A DNA stretch of 64,000 bases from Streptomyces hokutonensis (GCF_000376565.1 NZ_BARG01000083.1:46312-110311), one strand, 5' to 3'; positions 23,435-31,990 are shown, numbered from the stretch's first letter. Notes: a model not told the origin generated them from the letters alone. Translations and numbers: made by a program.

Positions 23435-24178
23435 GTGATCAGTGACGGCATGGCCGAGGTCCTGCGGTCGCTGCGCCTGGGCGAGGCCGGCGATCCGGCC
23501 CAGGCGTGTGCGCGGGCGCTGGGCGCCGCGGGCGTCGCACTGTCGCTGCTGGTCGGCGCCGATCGGACGGCCGAGCCGCTGTGGTTCCATCCGGACCTGA
23601 GCGCCCGGTTCGAGGAACTCCAGTTCACGCTGGGGGAGGGCCCGGGGCCGGACGCGGTCCGCGCCGGTTCGCCCGTGCTGGAGCCGGACCTGGCGCGGGT
23701 GCGCGCCGAGCGCTGGCCCGCGCTGCTGCCGGCCGCGCGCGAACTGGGCGTGAACGGCGTGTGCTGCTTCCCGCTGGGCATCGGCGCCATCCGGATCGGC
23801 GTCCTGACCGTGCTGTGCGACGCCGAGCGGCGGCTGAGCCGGCAGCAGTACACGGACGCCACCGCCCTGACCGCCGTGCTGACCGACGCCCTGCTGAACG
23901 GCGACCGGCGCGACGCGGACCGGCCCGGGTTCGGCACGGCCCTGGAACCTCCTTCGGTGCTGCGCGGCGCGGTCGTGCACCAGGCCACGGGCATGGTCAG
24001 CGCCCAGCTCGACGTGTCCGTGCAGGAAGCACTGCTGCGCCTGCGCGCCCACGCGTACAGCAGTGAACGGCCCCTCCGCGAGATCGCGGCGGATGTGGTC
24101 GCCCGCAGGCTGCGTTTCACCGACGGCTTCGACGACGATGTAAGCGGGCCGTACTCGCCCGACGGCGGAAAGGGATGA
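23435..24178 (+). CDS. GAF and ANTAR domain RNA-binding regulator
   Basis: A 247-residue protein: an N-terminal GAF-like sensor (LQFTLGEGPGPDAVRAGSPV, then GVNGVCCFPLGIGAIRIGVL) and a C-terminal ANTAR domain (LRGAVVHQATGMVSAQLDVS, then ALLRLRAHAYSSERPLREIA). ANTAR domains bind paired hairpins in nascent RNA and prevent termination. GTG 23435 has GGAG 6 bases upstream. It overlaps the next GAF/ANTAR gene by 4 bases (ATGA), so the two are co-expressed and might form a heterodimer. Confidence 0.85.
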   Translation: MISDGMAEVLRSLRLGEAGDPAQACARALGAAGVALSLLVGADRTAEPLWFHPDLSARFEELQFTLGEGPGPDAVRAGSPVLEPDLARVRAERWPALLPAARELGVNGVCCFPLGIGAIRIGVLTVLCDAERRLSRQQYTDATALTAVLTDALLNGDRRDADRPGFGTALEPPSVLRGAVVHQATGMVSAQLDVSVQEALLRLRAHAYSSERPLREIAADVVARRLRFTDGFDDDVSGPYSPDGGKG

Positions 24179-24942
24179 TGACCATGGCCCGCGAACGACG
24201 CCTGGCAGAGATCTTCGTGGAGGTCGCCGACTCGCTCGTCGAGGACTTCGACGTCATCGACCTGCTGCACCGGCTCTCCGCGCGCTGCGTCGAACTGCTC
24301 GACGTGTCGGCGGCCGGGATCCTGCTCGTGGACGCGCACGGCGAACTGCAGATCATCGCCGCCTCCGACGAGCACACCCGCCTGCTGGAACTCTTCGCGC
24401 TCCAGCAGGACCAGGGCCCCTGCGTCGAGTGCTACCGCACCGGCGCCGCCCGCACCAACATCGACCTGACGCGGGCGGAGACGACCGCCGCCTGGCCGCG
24501 CTTCGCCAGGCAGGCCCGCGAGACCGGGTACGTGACCACGCACGCCATCCCGCTGCGGCTGCGCAACCGGGTCGTCGGCGCCCTCAACCTCTTCCAGACC
24601 ACCCCGCACCGCCTCGGCGACGACGACATCGCGCTCGCCCAGGCACTCGCCGACGTGGCCACCATCGCGATCCTGCAGCAGCGCACCCTGGAGCAGTCCC
24701 ATGTCGAGAACAGCCAGCTGGAGAACGCGCTGACGAGCCGCATCCTGATCGAACAGGTCAAGGGCTTCCTGGCGGAGCGCTGGAACACCTCCGTCGACGA
24801 CGCCTTCGCCGTGTTCCGGGCCTACGCCCGCGCCCGTCATCTGCGCCTCTCGGACCTCGCCGCGCGGATCGTCTCCGGCGACTTCGACACCGCGGCCATT
24901 CCGGCCCCCGCGACGGCCCGGCCCGGCGACCACCACGGCTGA
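24175..24942 (+). CDS. GAF and ANTAR domain RNA-binding regulator
   Basis: A 255-residue GAF-ANTAR protein. The GAF domain (about 20-165) has a Cys in QQDQGPCVECYRTG, found in many actinobacterial members and possibly redox- or ligand-sensing. The ANTAR part (about 180-240) reads ALTSRILIEQVKGFLAERWN and DAFAVFRAYARARHLRLSDL. It is translationally coupled to the preceding paralogue. ATG 24175 and ATG 24181 (MARERR) are both possible starts; the second would break the overlap. Confidence 0.85.
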   Translation: MMTMARERRLAEIFVEVADSLVEDFDVIDLLHRLSARCVELLDVSAAGILLVDAHGELQIIAASDEHTRLLELFALQQDQGPCVECYRTGAARTNIDLTRAETTAAWPRFARQARETGYVTTHAIPLRLRNRVVGALNLFQTTPHRLGDDDIALAQALADVATIAILQQRTLEQSHVENSQLENALTSRILIEQVKGFLAERWNTSVDDAFAVFRAYARARHLRLSDLAARIVSGDFDTAAIPAPATARPGDHHG

Positions 24943-24953
24943 CCGGCAGCACC

Positions 24954-25190
24954 CGGTGTCTTCGTCAACGGCCATGTGATGAAGGTCGGTCGGTCCACCG
25001 CGGAGCCGGATCCGCACGGGGCCTGTTGCCGTCCGGCATGTCTGTCATGTCCGTCGTGCCGGGCGGCTGGGGCCTCCTGGTGATTCCCCCGGAGACCGCC
25101 GCCCCTCGGCCGCCCGGCTGATGGCCGCCGCGAGCGCGGGCACCGCCCCGCGGTCGGCCGCGAGCGGCCTCATGACGGCGGAACAGGCCC
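24954..25190 (+). pseudogene. Degraded copy of a DUF5994 gene
   Basis: Three patches of the plus strand match the intact DUF5994 gene at 27048-27614 but in shifted frames: VFVNGHVMKVGRSTAEPDPH (compare VDGHIVKVGWFADEIDPH), then GWGLLVIPPETAA (compare RWDLLIIPPETGT), then RLMAAASAGTAPRSAASGL (compare RLMAAASDPDRPPLTASAL). The N-terminal half is missing. It is a dead paralogue. Confidence 0.7.
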
Positions 25191-25289
25191 ACAGCACGCC
25201 CCCGTCGTGCGGAGCAGCCAGGGATCCCCGCCGTCAGGCGGTGGCGGGGAGGTGACGGGCCGGTCCGTGCGTGACCGTGCCGGGCCGGA

Positions 25290-25688
25290 TCAGACGTGGC
25301 CGCCCGTGGCGGCTGCCATGAGCGGTTCGGCCGCCTGCTCGGTCGTGTCCGGCGGCACGACCAGCAGATCCCAGCGCCCCCGGCCGGGGGAGAGCAGCAC
25401 GATGGTGTGCGGGGCGGATTCCCCCTGGGTCCCGCGCAGTCGTACGACCTGGCCGGCGACGAGGATCCGGCCGGGCATGGCCGACCACGTCGCTCCGTTG
25501 ACCGTGGCACTGGTGATGCGGCCCCACTTGCGCGGCAACCCGGCCAGCAGTCCCGGGAGTTCGGCCGGCAGGTCGTACGAACGGGGCCACCACGCGCCGT
25601 CGATGGCCCGGGGCAGGTTCCCGTGGGGCGCCAGGCGCAGGCGGAGGACAGGATGGGAGGGAAGCGGGGGCTGCAGCACGGTGGTCAT
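25290..25688 (-). CDS. DUF5994 family protein
   Basis: A 132-residue soluble protein of a Streptomyces family of unknown function. Signature parts: AIDGAWWPRSYDLPAELPGL, WGRITSATVNGATWSAMPGR, and RWDLLVVPPDTTEQAAEPLM. The residues WWPRS and the RWDLL..PP strand are shared with the paralogue at 27048. It starts at ATG 25688 and lies just downstream of the desaturase gene on the same strand, so it may ride on its transcript. Confidence 0.75.
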   Translation of the reverse strand: MTTVLQPPLPSHPVLRLRLAPHGNLPRAIDGAWWPRSYDLPAELPGLLAGLPRKWGRITSATVNGATWSAMPGRILVAGQVVRLRGTQGESAPHTIVLLSPGRGRWDLLVVPPDTTEQAAEPLMAAATGGHV

Positions 25689-25729
25689 GAGGCTCCTGCC
25701 AACTGCCGTACGTGGATGGGCGTTTGACG

Positions 25730-26734
25730 TCAGGCGCGGCGGGCGGCGACCCGGTCGGGGGTCGGCCAGCGTACGTCGTGGACCCAGCCGGCGCGCTCCA
25801 TGAGGCGGATGACGGCGGCCGACGGGTCGATCTGGCCGCGGTCGACACCGTGCCGGGCGCAGGTGGGGTCGGCGTGGTGGAGGTTGTGCCAGCTCTCGCC
25901 GAAGGAGAGCAGGGCCAGCGGCCACAGGTTGGTGGCGCGGTCGTGGCGCCGGGTGCGGAAGGGACGCTCACCGATCATGTGGCACAGCGAGTTGACGCTC
26001 CAGGTGACGTGGTGGAGCAGCGCGATACGCACAAGTCCCGCCCACAGCAGGCCGGTTACGCCGTAGAGCCAGCTGCCGCCGATCGCCCAGCCGAGACCGA
26101 ACGGCAGCGCGAGCGTGAGCAGGCACAGCCACGGGAAGGCGCGGGAGACGGCCCGGATGTCGGGGTCGGCGACGAGGTCGGGGGCGTAACGCTCCGCCGG
26201 TGTCCCCTCGTTGCGGAACAGCCAGCCGACGTGGGCGTCCAGCAGTCCGTGCAACTGGCCGCGCAGATGGGTGCCGTAGCGGTACGGCGAGTGCGGGTCG
26301 CCCGGCCGGTCGGTGAAGGCGTGGTGGCGGCGGTGGGTGGCGACCCAGCCGATGACGTCGCCCTGGAAGCTCATCGACCCGGCCACCGCGAGCGCGATGC
26401 GCACGGGGCGGATCGCCCGGTACGAGCCGTGGGTGAGCCCGCGGTGGAAGCCGACCGTGACGCCGAGGCCGGTGACCGTGTAGAGGACGGCCGCGAGCAC
26501 GATGTCGACGGGGTGGACGAGCCGCCCCCACAGCAGCCAGCCCGCCAGGCCGAGGCCGACGAACGGCAGGACGACGATCATCGCCGTGATGGCGACGTAT
26601 ATCCGCTGCCCGGTGTCCCGCGCGGGCGCGGGGCCCTCGTCGGCCGGGAAGGGGGAGGTGCCGTCGTAGGACGGGGGCGGCGGGTCGGTGCCGGCCGGAA
26701 TCTCTGTCGTGGACGGGGTGGAGAGGATGGACAT
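25730..26734 (-). CDS. Membrane fatty acid (acyl-CoA) desaturase
   Basis: A 334-residue multi-pass membrane di-iron enzyme of the stearoyl-CoA Delta-9 desaturase family. The three His boxes are present: HRGLTH near residue 97, HRRHH near 134 and HNLHH near 283, plus a His in LLHHVTWSVNSLCH. It introduces a cis double bond into membrane acyl chains using a redox partner that is not encoded nearby. It is flanked by DUF5994 paralogues, so the two families may be functionally linked. ATG 26734 was chosen; the gap to the divergent gene holds a 14-bp inverted repeat. Confidence 0.9.
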   Translation of the reverse strand: MSILSTPSTTEIPAGTDPPPPSYDGTSPFPADEGPAPARDTGQRIYVAITAMIVVLPFVGLGLAGWLLWGRLVHPVDIVLAAVLYTVTGLGVTVGFHRGLTHGSYRAIRPVRIALAVAGSMSFQGDVIGWVATHRRHHAFTDRPGDPHSPYRYGTHLRGQLHGLLDAHVGWLFRNEGTPAERYAPDLVADPDIRAVSRAFPWLCLLTLALPFGLGWAIGGSWLYGVTGLLWAGLVRIALLHHVTWSVNSLCHMIGERPFRTRRHDRATNLWPLALLSFGESWHNLHHADPTCARHGVDRGQIDPSAAVIRLMERAGWVHDVRWPTPDRVAARRA

Positions 26735-26867
26735 GCCGGGACTCCTCGGCCTCGCTGCGGATGGCGCGGCCGGGGTCACGGGCTGCCCCTGGGAAAGGGA
26801 AACGCGAGGACAGGACGCCGGACCGGACACCGGCACGTCAAGAGCCCTCGGTCTCTCCACCGTACTC

Positions 26868-26904
26868 CCGCATGCTCCGGAACGGGCCGGTCCGGAGCAT
26901 GCGG
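26868..26904. promoter_or_regulatory. Perfect 14-bp inverted repeat in the desaturase/DUF5994 divergent gap
   Basis: CCGCATGCTCCGGA (26868-26881) and TCCGGAGCATGCGG (26891-26904) are perfect inverted repeats with a 9-base spacer. They lie 134 bases upstream of the desaturase start and 144 bases upstream of the divergent DUF5994 start. With both genes reading away from it a terminator is not needed, so an operator for both genes is likelier. Confidence 0.5.
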
Positions 26905-27047
26905 TCACCGATCCGCGCTGTCACAGGGCGCGGAGTACCGTGAACAGTACCGAGGGCACTTCGCACACCGGCCGCCACGCCGGGTCGTCCTCGGCGATGG
27001 ACGAAACCCGTGCCGCCGCAGAGGTGGCCCGGAGACGGGTCCGCATC

Positions 27048-27614
27048 ATGTCGGCGACCTCATACCCCACCCTGCCGCGTCCCGAGCCCGTCGCAGTACC
27101 GGCGGCCCGTCTCGCACTGAGGAGCGACGGCGCCGCCCGTGGCCTCCTGGACGGTGCCTGGTGGCCCCGCTCCCGGGACCTGCTGAGCGAACTGCCCGCG
27201 CTGACCGCCGTGTTGGACCCGTTGTGGGGCCGTATCACCCGCATCGCCGTCAACCCGATGTACTGGCCGACCGTCCCCCGCAAGGTTCCCGTGGACGGTC
27301 ACATCGTCAAGGTCGGCTGGTTCGCCGACGAGATCGACCCGCACAAGGTGCTGCTGCTCTCCTACGGCATCGGACGATGGGACCTGCTGATCATCCCGCC
27401 GGAGACCGGGACCGGGGCGGCGGCCCGGCTGATGGCTGCCGCGTCCGACCCCGACCGCCCGCCGCTGACCGCGAGCGCGCTCATCGCCGCGGACGGGGGC
27501 CCGCACGGCGTCGCCGCGACCGAGGCACCGCCGGATCCGCAGAAGGTGTGGGAGTACGAGGGCGGCGTGTCCGCGGTCGTCCCGGAACAGCCCCCGGTTC
27601 GCCCGGCCGCCTGA
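27048..27614 (+). CDS. DUF5994 family protein
   Basis: A 188-residue paralogue of the protein at 25290, with the same signatures (LLDGAWWPRSRDLLSELPAL; WGRITRIAVNPMYWPTVPRK; GRWDLLIIPPETGTGAAARL) and an extra 45-residue C-terminal tail rich in Pro and Glu. The family is actinobacterial and uncharacterised. ATG 27048 starts just ahead of the conserved part; no good ribosome site is obvious. The gene ends at a strong bidirectional hairpin shared with the convergent MarR gene. Confidence 0.75.
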   Translation: MSATSYPTLPRPEPVAVPAARLALRSDGAARGLLDGAWWPRSRDLLSELPALTAVLDPLWGRITRIAVNPMYWPTVPRKVPVDGHIVKVGWFADEIDPHKVLLLSYGIGRWDLLIIPPETGTGAAARLMAAASDPDRPPLTASALIAADGGPHGVAATEAPPDPQKVWEYEGGVSAVVPEQPPVRPAA

Positions 27615-27634
27615 CGGTCGGCAGGTCTGTGTGA

Positions 27635-27682
27635 CAACCGCGCTGCCCACGCCAGGACCTCTGGGGACGGGCAGCGCGGTTG
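27635..27682. terminator. Bidirectional terminator between DUF5994 and MarR genes
   Basis: CAACCGCGCTGCCC (27635-27648) and GGGCAGCGCGGTTG (27669-27682) form a perfect 14-bp stem between two convergent genes, with a 20-base loop. Confidence 0.7.
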
Positions 27683-27686
27683 CCCG

Positions 27687-28220
27687 TCACTCACCCCCTG
27701 GCGGATGCCAGTCCACCGGCGGTGGCAGCGTCCCCCGCGCGATCGTGTTCGCGTAGACGCTCTCCAGCGCCTGGCTGAGCGGCCCGACGAGCTCGCGCGG
27801 CAAGCCGTCGAAGAACAGGCGGCGCACGAGTTCCACGTGTCCCAGAGCCGCGGCCTCCAGGACCGTGCGGCCGTGTCGGGTCAGGCTCACCTCGGTCACG
27901 CGCCGGTCGTTCGCGGACGGGCTGCACCTCACCAGTTCCCGCTGGGTCATCCGCCGCACGTGGTGCGAGACCCGGCTGCGCTCCCAGCCGATCTGCGCGG
28001 CCAGCACCGTGATCGGCATCGGGTCCCCGCCGGCGACGCTGAGGGCCGTCAGGACGTCGTAGTCCGGCAGGGACAGATCGCTGTCGGACTGCAGCTGGCG
28101 ATTCATCTCGTACGTCAGCCGCAGCTGAAGCCGGATGTACGCCAGCCAGGCGCGCTGCTGTTCGCCGTCGAGCCACCCGCCCTCGGGCGCCGGCGCGCTG
28201 CCGTTGGCATTGCGTGACAT
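27687..28220 (-). CDS. MarR-family transcriptional regulator
   Basis: A 177-residue winged-helix repressor: LSLPDYDVLTALSVAGGDPM, then AQIGWERSRVSHHVRRMTQR (recognition helix) and CSPSANDRRVTEVSLTRHGR (wing). It is divergent from a quinone-oxidoreductase-like gene starting at 28308, which it probably represses. Its own start codon (ATG 28218-28220) lies inside the palindrome GTGACATGTCAC at 28214-28225, suggesting autoregulation. MarR proteins of this kind respond to phenolic or oxidant ligands. Confidence 0.85.
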   Translation of the reverse strand: MSRNANGSAPAPEGGWLDGEQQRAWLAYIRLQLRLTYEMNRQLQSDSDLSLPDYDVLTALSVAGGDPMPITVLAAQIGWERSRVSHHVRRMTQRELVRCSPSANDRRVTEVSLTRHGRTVLEAAALGHVELVRRLFFDGLPRELVGPLSQALESVYANTIARGTLPPPVDWHPPGGE

Positions 28221-28225
28221 GTCAC
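28214..28225. promoter_or_regulatory. 12-bp palindrome over the MarR start codon
   Basis: GTGACATGTCAC is a perfect palindrome that covers the ATG of the MarR gene and faces the divergent oxidoreductase gene 83 bases away. It is a candidate MarR operator. Confidence 0.4.
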
Positions 28226-28307
28226 CTATGCTTTCTGTCCAGCACCACCGTCGAGGCGTGCCGCTCCCCCATCATCCCGCGCGGACCGCCAGGAGCAGGA
28301 GGTACCG

Positions 28308-29216
28308 ATGCCGTACGCAGCCGTGCTCACCGGATACGGATCGCCCGAGACGCTCGTGTGGTCGGAAGTCGCCCTGCCCGTACCCGGGCCCGGCCGGATC
28401 AGGATGCGCGTCCACGCGGCGGGAGTCGGCCCGACCGACCTGAAGATCCGGCGCGGCGACCTCCACGCGGTCTTCCCGCTGCCCGACCCCGCCGTGCTCG
28501 GCTTCGAGGCCGCCGGTACCGTCGACGCCCTCGGCCCGGGCGTGACCGGCGTGTCGCCGGGTGACGAGGTCGCCGCCCTGCTGCCCGCGCTCGGCGGGTA
28601 CGGCGAATACGCCCTCGCCTCGGCCTGGACCGTCAAACCGGCCACCGTCGGCTGGGCCGACGCCGCGGCGCTGTCCGCCTCGGCCGAGGCCGCCGTCGGC
28701 GTTCTGCGTCAGCTCGGCGTCACCTCCGGCGAGACCCTGCTCGTACTCGGGGGAGGTGGCTCGGTCGGTGTGATCGCCACCCAACTGGCCCTGGCCCAGG
28801 GCCTTACCGTCTTCAGCGCCACCGGCCCGAGTGACGAGCAGTTCGCCAAGGATCTCGGCGCGATCCCGGTCCGCTACGGATCGGCGCTCCTCGCGCAGAT
28901 GCGCGCGCACGTCGGCAAGGTGGACGCCGTCCTCGACGCCGGCGGCAAGGGCGGCCTCCGTGACGCCGTCGAACTCGCGGGCGGCCCCGAGCGCGTGATC
29001 ACCCTCGCCGACGAGCACGCGGCCGACTTCGGTGTCGCCCTCTCCGCCCCCACCCCGGACCGTGCCCCCGACGCGGTCGAGCAGACCATGCCACTCCTCG
29101 CTTCCGGGCAACTCCGCCTGCGCGCCCGGCGGTTGCTGCCGATGCGGGACGCCGCGCGGGCGCACGCCCTGCTCGAAGCGGGCACGGCACACGAAAAGAT
29201 CGTCCTCACCGTCTGA
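28308..29216 (+). CDS. NADP-dependent zinc-type/quinone oxidoreductase
   Basis: A 302-residue medium-chain dehydrogenase/reductase of the quinone reductase subgroup. The GroES-like half has GVGPTDLKIRRGDLHAVFPL and LGFEAAGTVDALGPGVTGVS. The Rossmann half has the nucleotide loop LVLGGGGSVGVIATQL near residue 145. Catalytic-zinc Cys ligands are absent, as in quinone reductases. It is divergent from a MarR repressor and is followed 46 bases later by an NTF2-like gene, probably in one operon for dealing with reactive carbonyls or quinones. Start ATG 28308 has AGGAGG 5 bases upstream. Confidence 0.85.
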   Translation: MPYAAVLTGYGSPETLVWSEVALPVPGPGRIRMRVHAAGVGPTDLKIRRGDLHAVFPLPDPAVLGFEAAGTVDALGPGVTGVSPGDEVAALLPALGGYGEYALASAWTVKPATVGWADAAALSASAEAAVGVLRQLGVTSGETLLVLGGGGSVGVIATQLALAQGLTVFSATGPSDEQFAKDLGAIPVRYGSALLAQMRAHVGKVDAVLDAGGKGGLRDAVELAGGPERVITLADEHAADFGVALSAPTPDRAPDAVEQTMPLLASGQLRLRARRLLPMRDAARAHALLEAGTAHEKIVLTV

Positions 29217-29262
29217 CGGCCTGTCGCAGCGCACTGTCGAGATCAACCACAGGGAGAGCCCG

Positions 29263-29646
29263 ATGGAGAGCCCGATCGAGGTGGTGCGCAGGTTCTGCGC
29301 GGCGTGGTCGGACAACGCCGGGGCCGCCGAACTGGCGGCGTTCTTCACCGATGACGCGGTCTACCACAACATCCCGCTGGCGCCGATCACCGGCCGGACG
29401 GCCATCGCCGACACCATCAGCTCGTTCATCCGCCCCGGCCCGCCGGGCATCGAGCACATCGAGTTCCGCGTCCTCAACATCGCGGCCGACGGGCCGGTCG
29501 TGATGACCGAGCGGGTGGACGTCTTCAAGCTCCCTGACAGATCGTTCGAACTGCCGGTCATGGGGGTCTTCGAGGTCACGGACGGCAGGATCGGCGCCTG
29601 GCGCGACTATTTCGACATGAACCAGTTCACCAGCCGGATGGGCTGA
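29263..29646 (+). CDS. NTF2-like protein (limonene-1,2-epoxide hydrolase type)
   Basis: A 127-residue alpha+beta barrel protein. The start MESPIEVVRRFCAAWSDN, the middle AAFFTDDAVYHNIPLAPITG and the end GRIGAWRDYFDMNQFTSR match the limonene-1,2-epoxide hydrolase branch of the SnoaL/NTF2 superfamily; the catalytic Asp/Arg pair may be those of AWRDYFD. It follows the oxidoreductase in the same direction. AGGGAG precedes ATG 29263. The substrate is unknown. Confidence 0.8.
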   Translation: MESPIEVVRRFCAAWSDNAGAAELAAFFTDDAVYHNIPLAPITGRTAIADTISSFIRPGPPGIEHIEFRVLNIAADGPVVMTERVDVFKLPDRSFELPVMGVFEVTDGRIGAWRDYFDMNQFTSRMG

Positions 29647-29679
29647 GGCCGGACCTCCTCGGCGCTCCGGCCCACCTCG

Positions 29680-29904
29680 TCAGTCCGGCTGGGCGGCGAA
29701 CAGTTCCAGGTGCGCGCAGGTGGGGCAGCGATAGGCGTCGATCTGCCAACGCGGCCGGCCCATCCTCTTGGCATTGCCGAACGGGCCTCGCTGAAGGGGG
29801 CCCGCGATCCACCGCGCGAACCCGCGGGCGCCTTGTCCGGAGTCCTCGACGAAGCCCGGCTCCAGCCCCACCGCACCGCATTGGGTGCACCGTATGTTGT
29901 TCAT
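29680..29904 (-). CDS. Small zinc-ribbon protein
   Basis: A 74-residue protein with two CxxC pairs, CTQCG at residues 6-10 and CPTC near 61-64, which should bind one zinc. Between them is a basic segment ending RMGRPRWQIDAYR. It resembles short Streptomyces nucleic-acid-binding or uncharacterised zinc ribbons. Start ATG 29904. It lies on its own between the NTF2-like gene and the zinc-uptake locus. Confidence 0.7.
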   Translation of the reverse strand: MNNIRCTQCGAVGLEPGFVEDSGQGARGFARWIAGPLQRGPFGNAKRMGRPRWQIDAYRCPTCAHLELFAAQPD

Positions 29905-30017
29905 CGCCGGAGTGTAGTGAGCCGCAGCGGGTGCGGTCACCAGGGCCGCTTGCCCTCGCCCACGGCCCCTCCCTCACGCTCCGAAGCCCCACAGCGGCCA
30001 TCGCCCGAGTCAAGTTT

Positions 30018-30072
30018 CCATAATGATTTTCATTAGAGATAACTCCTTCTCTAGTAGTGACAATCATTTCCA
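30018..30072 (+). promoter_or_regulatory. Two Zur-box-like palindromes upstream of the zinc-uptake operon
   Basis: CCATAATGATTTTCA at 30018-30032 (within the dyad TAATGA-TTT-TCATTA, 30021-30035) and TGACAATCATTTCCA at 30058-30072 each match 12 of 15 positions of the Streptomyces Zur consensus TGAAAATGATTTTCA. They are in the 130-base AT-rich leader of the substrate-binding-protein gene. Zur with zinc bound would repress here. Confidence 0.75.
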
Positions 30073-30146
30073 TCTACGGTCGAGGTGCCCCCGCTCCACA
30101 GGACCCAGTCCCCTGTGAGCCCCCAGCCCCTCAAGGAGACCGAGTC

Positions 30147-31085
30147 GTGCGCACCACCCCCCGCCTGATCGCCGCCACCCTGGCCACCGGCGTCGTACTG
30201 GCCGTCACCAGCGGCTGCTCCACCGCCTCCTCCGACACCGCCGACGCCGGTTCGACGACGACAGGCAAGACCATCAAGGTCGTAGCGGCGGAGAACTTCT
30301 GGGGCAGCATCGCCACCCAGCTCGGCGGCACCCACGTGCAGGTCAAGAGCATCATCGACAATCCGAACGCCGACCCGCACGACTACGAGCCGACCGCGGC
30401 GGACGGCCGGCTCGTGGCCGGTGCGCAGTACACGATCGTCAACGGCATCGGCTACGACGCCTGGGCGGACAAGCTGCTCTCCGCGAACCCCGAGAGCGGC
30501 CGTACCGATCTGAAGGTCGGTGACCTGGTCGGCATCAAGCCGGGCGGCAACCCGCACCGCTGGTACTCGCCGGACAACGTCCACCAGGTGATCGAGAAGA
30601 TCACGGCCGACTACAAGAAGATGGACCCGGCCGACGCCGCCTACTTCGACGCGCGGAAGGCGACCTTCGAGACCAAGACCCTCGCGCCGTACAACAAGCT
30701 GATCGCCGACATCAAGGCCAAGTACGCCAACACCCCCATCGGCGCCTCGGAGTCCATCGTGACCCCGCTCGCCGAGGGGCTCGGCCTGAAGATGCTGACG
30801 CCCGAGTCCTTCCTGGACGCCATCAGTGAGGGCACCGACCCGACGGCCAAGGACAAGCAGACGATCGACCGGCAGATCAGCCAGAAGCTGATCAAGGTGT
30901 ACGTCTACAACAGCCAGAACGCCACCCCGGACGTACAGGCCCAGGTCAAGGCCGCCGAGGCGAAGGGCATCCCGGTCGCGACCGTGACCGAGACCCTCAC
31001 CCCGGCCGGGGCGTCCTTCCAGGCGTGGCAGGTACGGCAGTTGGAGGGCATCGAGAAGGCCCTGGGGCAGGCGACGGGTCGGTGA
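30147..31085 (+). CDS. znuA: Zinc ABC transporter substrate-binding lipoprotein (ZnuA-like)
   Basis: A 312-residue secreted lipoprotein. The signal peptide ends at the lipobox VTSGC with Cys24. Metal ligands of the cluster A-I family are visible as DPHDYEPT near residue 75 and NPHRWYSP near 135, with an acidic ligand expected near TEGTDPTAKD. There is no His-rich loop, unlike E. coli ZnuA. It captures zinc outside and hands it to the membrane permeases. GTG 30147 has AGGAG 6-8 bases upstream. It is the first gene of a coupled operon with Zur boxes upstream. Confidence 0.85.
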   Translation: MRTTPRLIAATLATGVVLAVTSGCSTASSDTADAGSTTTGKTIKVVAAENFWGSIATQLGGTHVQVKSIIDNPNADPHDYEPTAADGRLVAGAQYTIVNGIGYDAWADKLLSANPESGRTDLKVGDLVGIKPGGNPHRWYSPDNVHQVIEKITADYKKMDPADAAYFDARKATFETKTLAPYNKLIADIKAKYANTPIGASESIVTPLAEGLGLKMLTPESFLDAISEGTDPTAKDKQTIDRQISQKLIKVYVYNSQNATPDVQAQVKAAEAKGIPVATVTETLTPAGASFQAWQVRQLEGIEKALGQATGR

Positions 31086-31990
31086 GTACGGTGAATCCGG
31101 CCGCCTCTCGGCACGTCCCCGCGCAACGGGCCGCCGCCGAACCGCCTTCTCCCGTCGTGTCGTTGCGCGGCGCCGCCGTGCGCGTCGGCGGCCGGACCCT
31201 GTGGTCCGGTGTCGAACTGGACGTCGGCGCCGGGGAGTTCGTGGCCGTCCTCGGTCCCAACGGGGTCGGGAAGTCGACCCTGGTCAAGATGCTGCTCGGC
31301 ATCCTGCCTCCGGCCGCCGGTGAGGTCAGGGTGCTGGGCGAGGCGCCCGGCAGGGCGGGTCACCGGGTCGGCTATCTGCCGCAGCGGCGCAGCTTCGACG
31401 CGAGCCTGCGCATCCGTGGCACCGACATCGTGCGGCTGGGCCTCGACGGCGACCGCTGGGGCGTACCGCTGCCGTTGCCCGGCCGGTTCGGTGCCCGGCG
31501 GCGGGCGGCCCGGGACCGTGTCGCCGAGGTCGTCGAGCTGGTCGGGGCGAGCGCGTACGCGCACCGGCCGATCGGTGAGTGCTCCGGCGGCGAGCAGCAG
31601 CGGCTGCTGATCGCCCAGGCACTCGTCCGCGATCCCGAACTGCTGCTCCTGGACGAGCCGTTGGACAGTCTCGACCTGTCCCACCAGGGCGCGGTCGCCG
31701 CGCTGATCGGGCGGATCTGCCGGGAGGCGGGCGTCGGCGTCGTCATGGTCGCGCACGACGTCAACCCGATCCTGCCGTGGCTGGACCGGGTCGTGTACAT
31801 CGCCGAGGGCGGTGCGGTCGCCGGACGGCCGGAGGACGTGATCACCACGGGGACGCTGTCGCGGCTGTACGGCGTGCCGGTGGAGGTGCTGCGCACCAGT
31901 GACGGGCGGCTGGTGGTCGTCGGCCAGCCCGAGGCGCCCGCCCGCCACACCGACCGGCACGCTGAGGGAGGCCGCCGTGAACTGGGCTGA
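31082..31990 (+). CDS. znuC: Zinc ABC transporter ATP-binding protein (ZnuC-like)
   Basis: A 302-residue ABC ATPase. Walker A is GPNGVGKST near residue 60, the signature is ECSGGEQQR near 164, Walker B is LLLLDEPLDS near 185, and the switch His is in VMVAHDVNP near 222. It drives zinc uptake through the two following permeases. GTG 31082 overlaps the stop of the binding-protein gene (GTGA). The last 25 residues are His/Arg-rich. Confidence 0.85.
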   Translation: MSTVNPAASRHVPAQRAAAEPPSPVVSLRGAAVRVGGRTLWSGVELDVGAGEFVAVLGPNGVGKSTLVKMLLGILPPAAGEVRVLGEAPGRAGHRVGYLPQRRSFDASLRIRGTDIVRLGLDGDRWGVPLPLPGRFGARRRAARDRVAEVVELVGASAYAHRPIGECSGGEQQRLLIAQALVRDPELLLLDEPLDSLDLSHQGAVAALIGRICREAGVGVVMVAHDVNPILPWLDRVVYIAEGGAVAGRPEDVITTGTLSRLYGVPVEVLRTSDGRLVVVGQPEAPARHTDRHAEGGRRELG

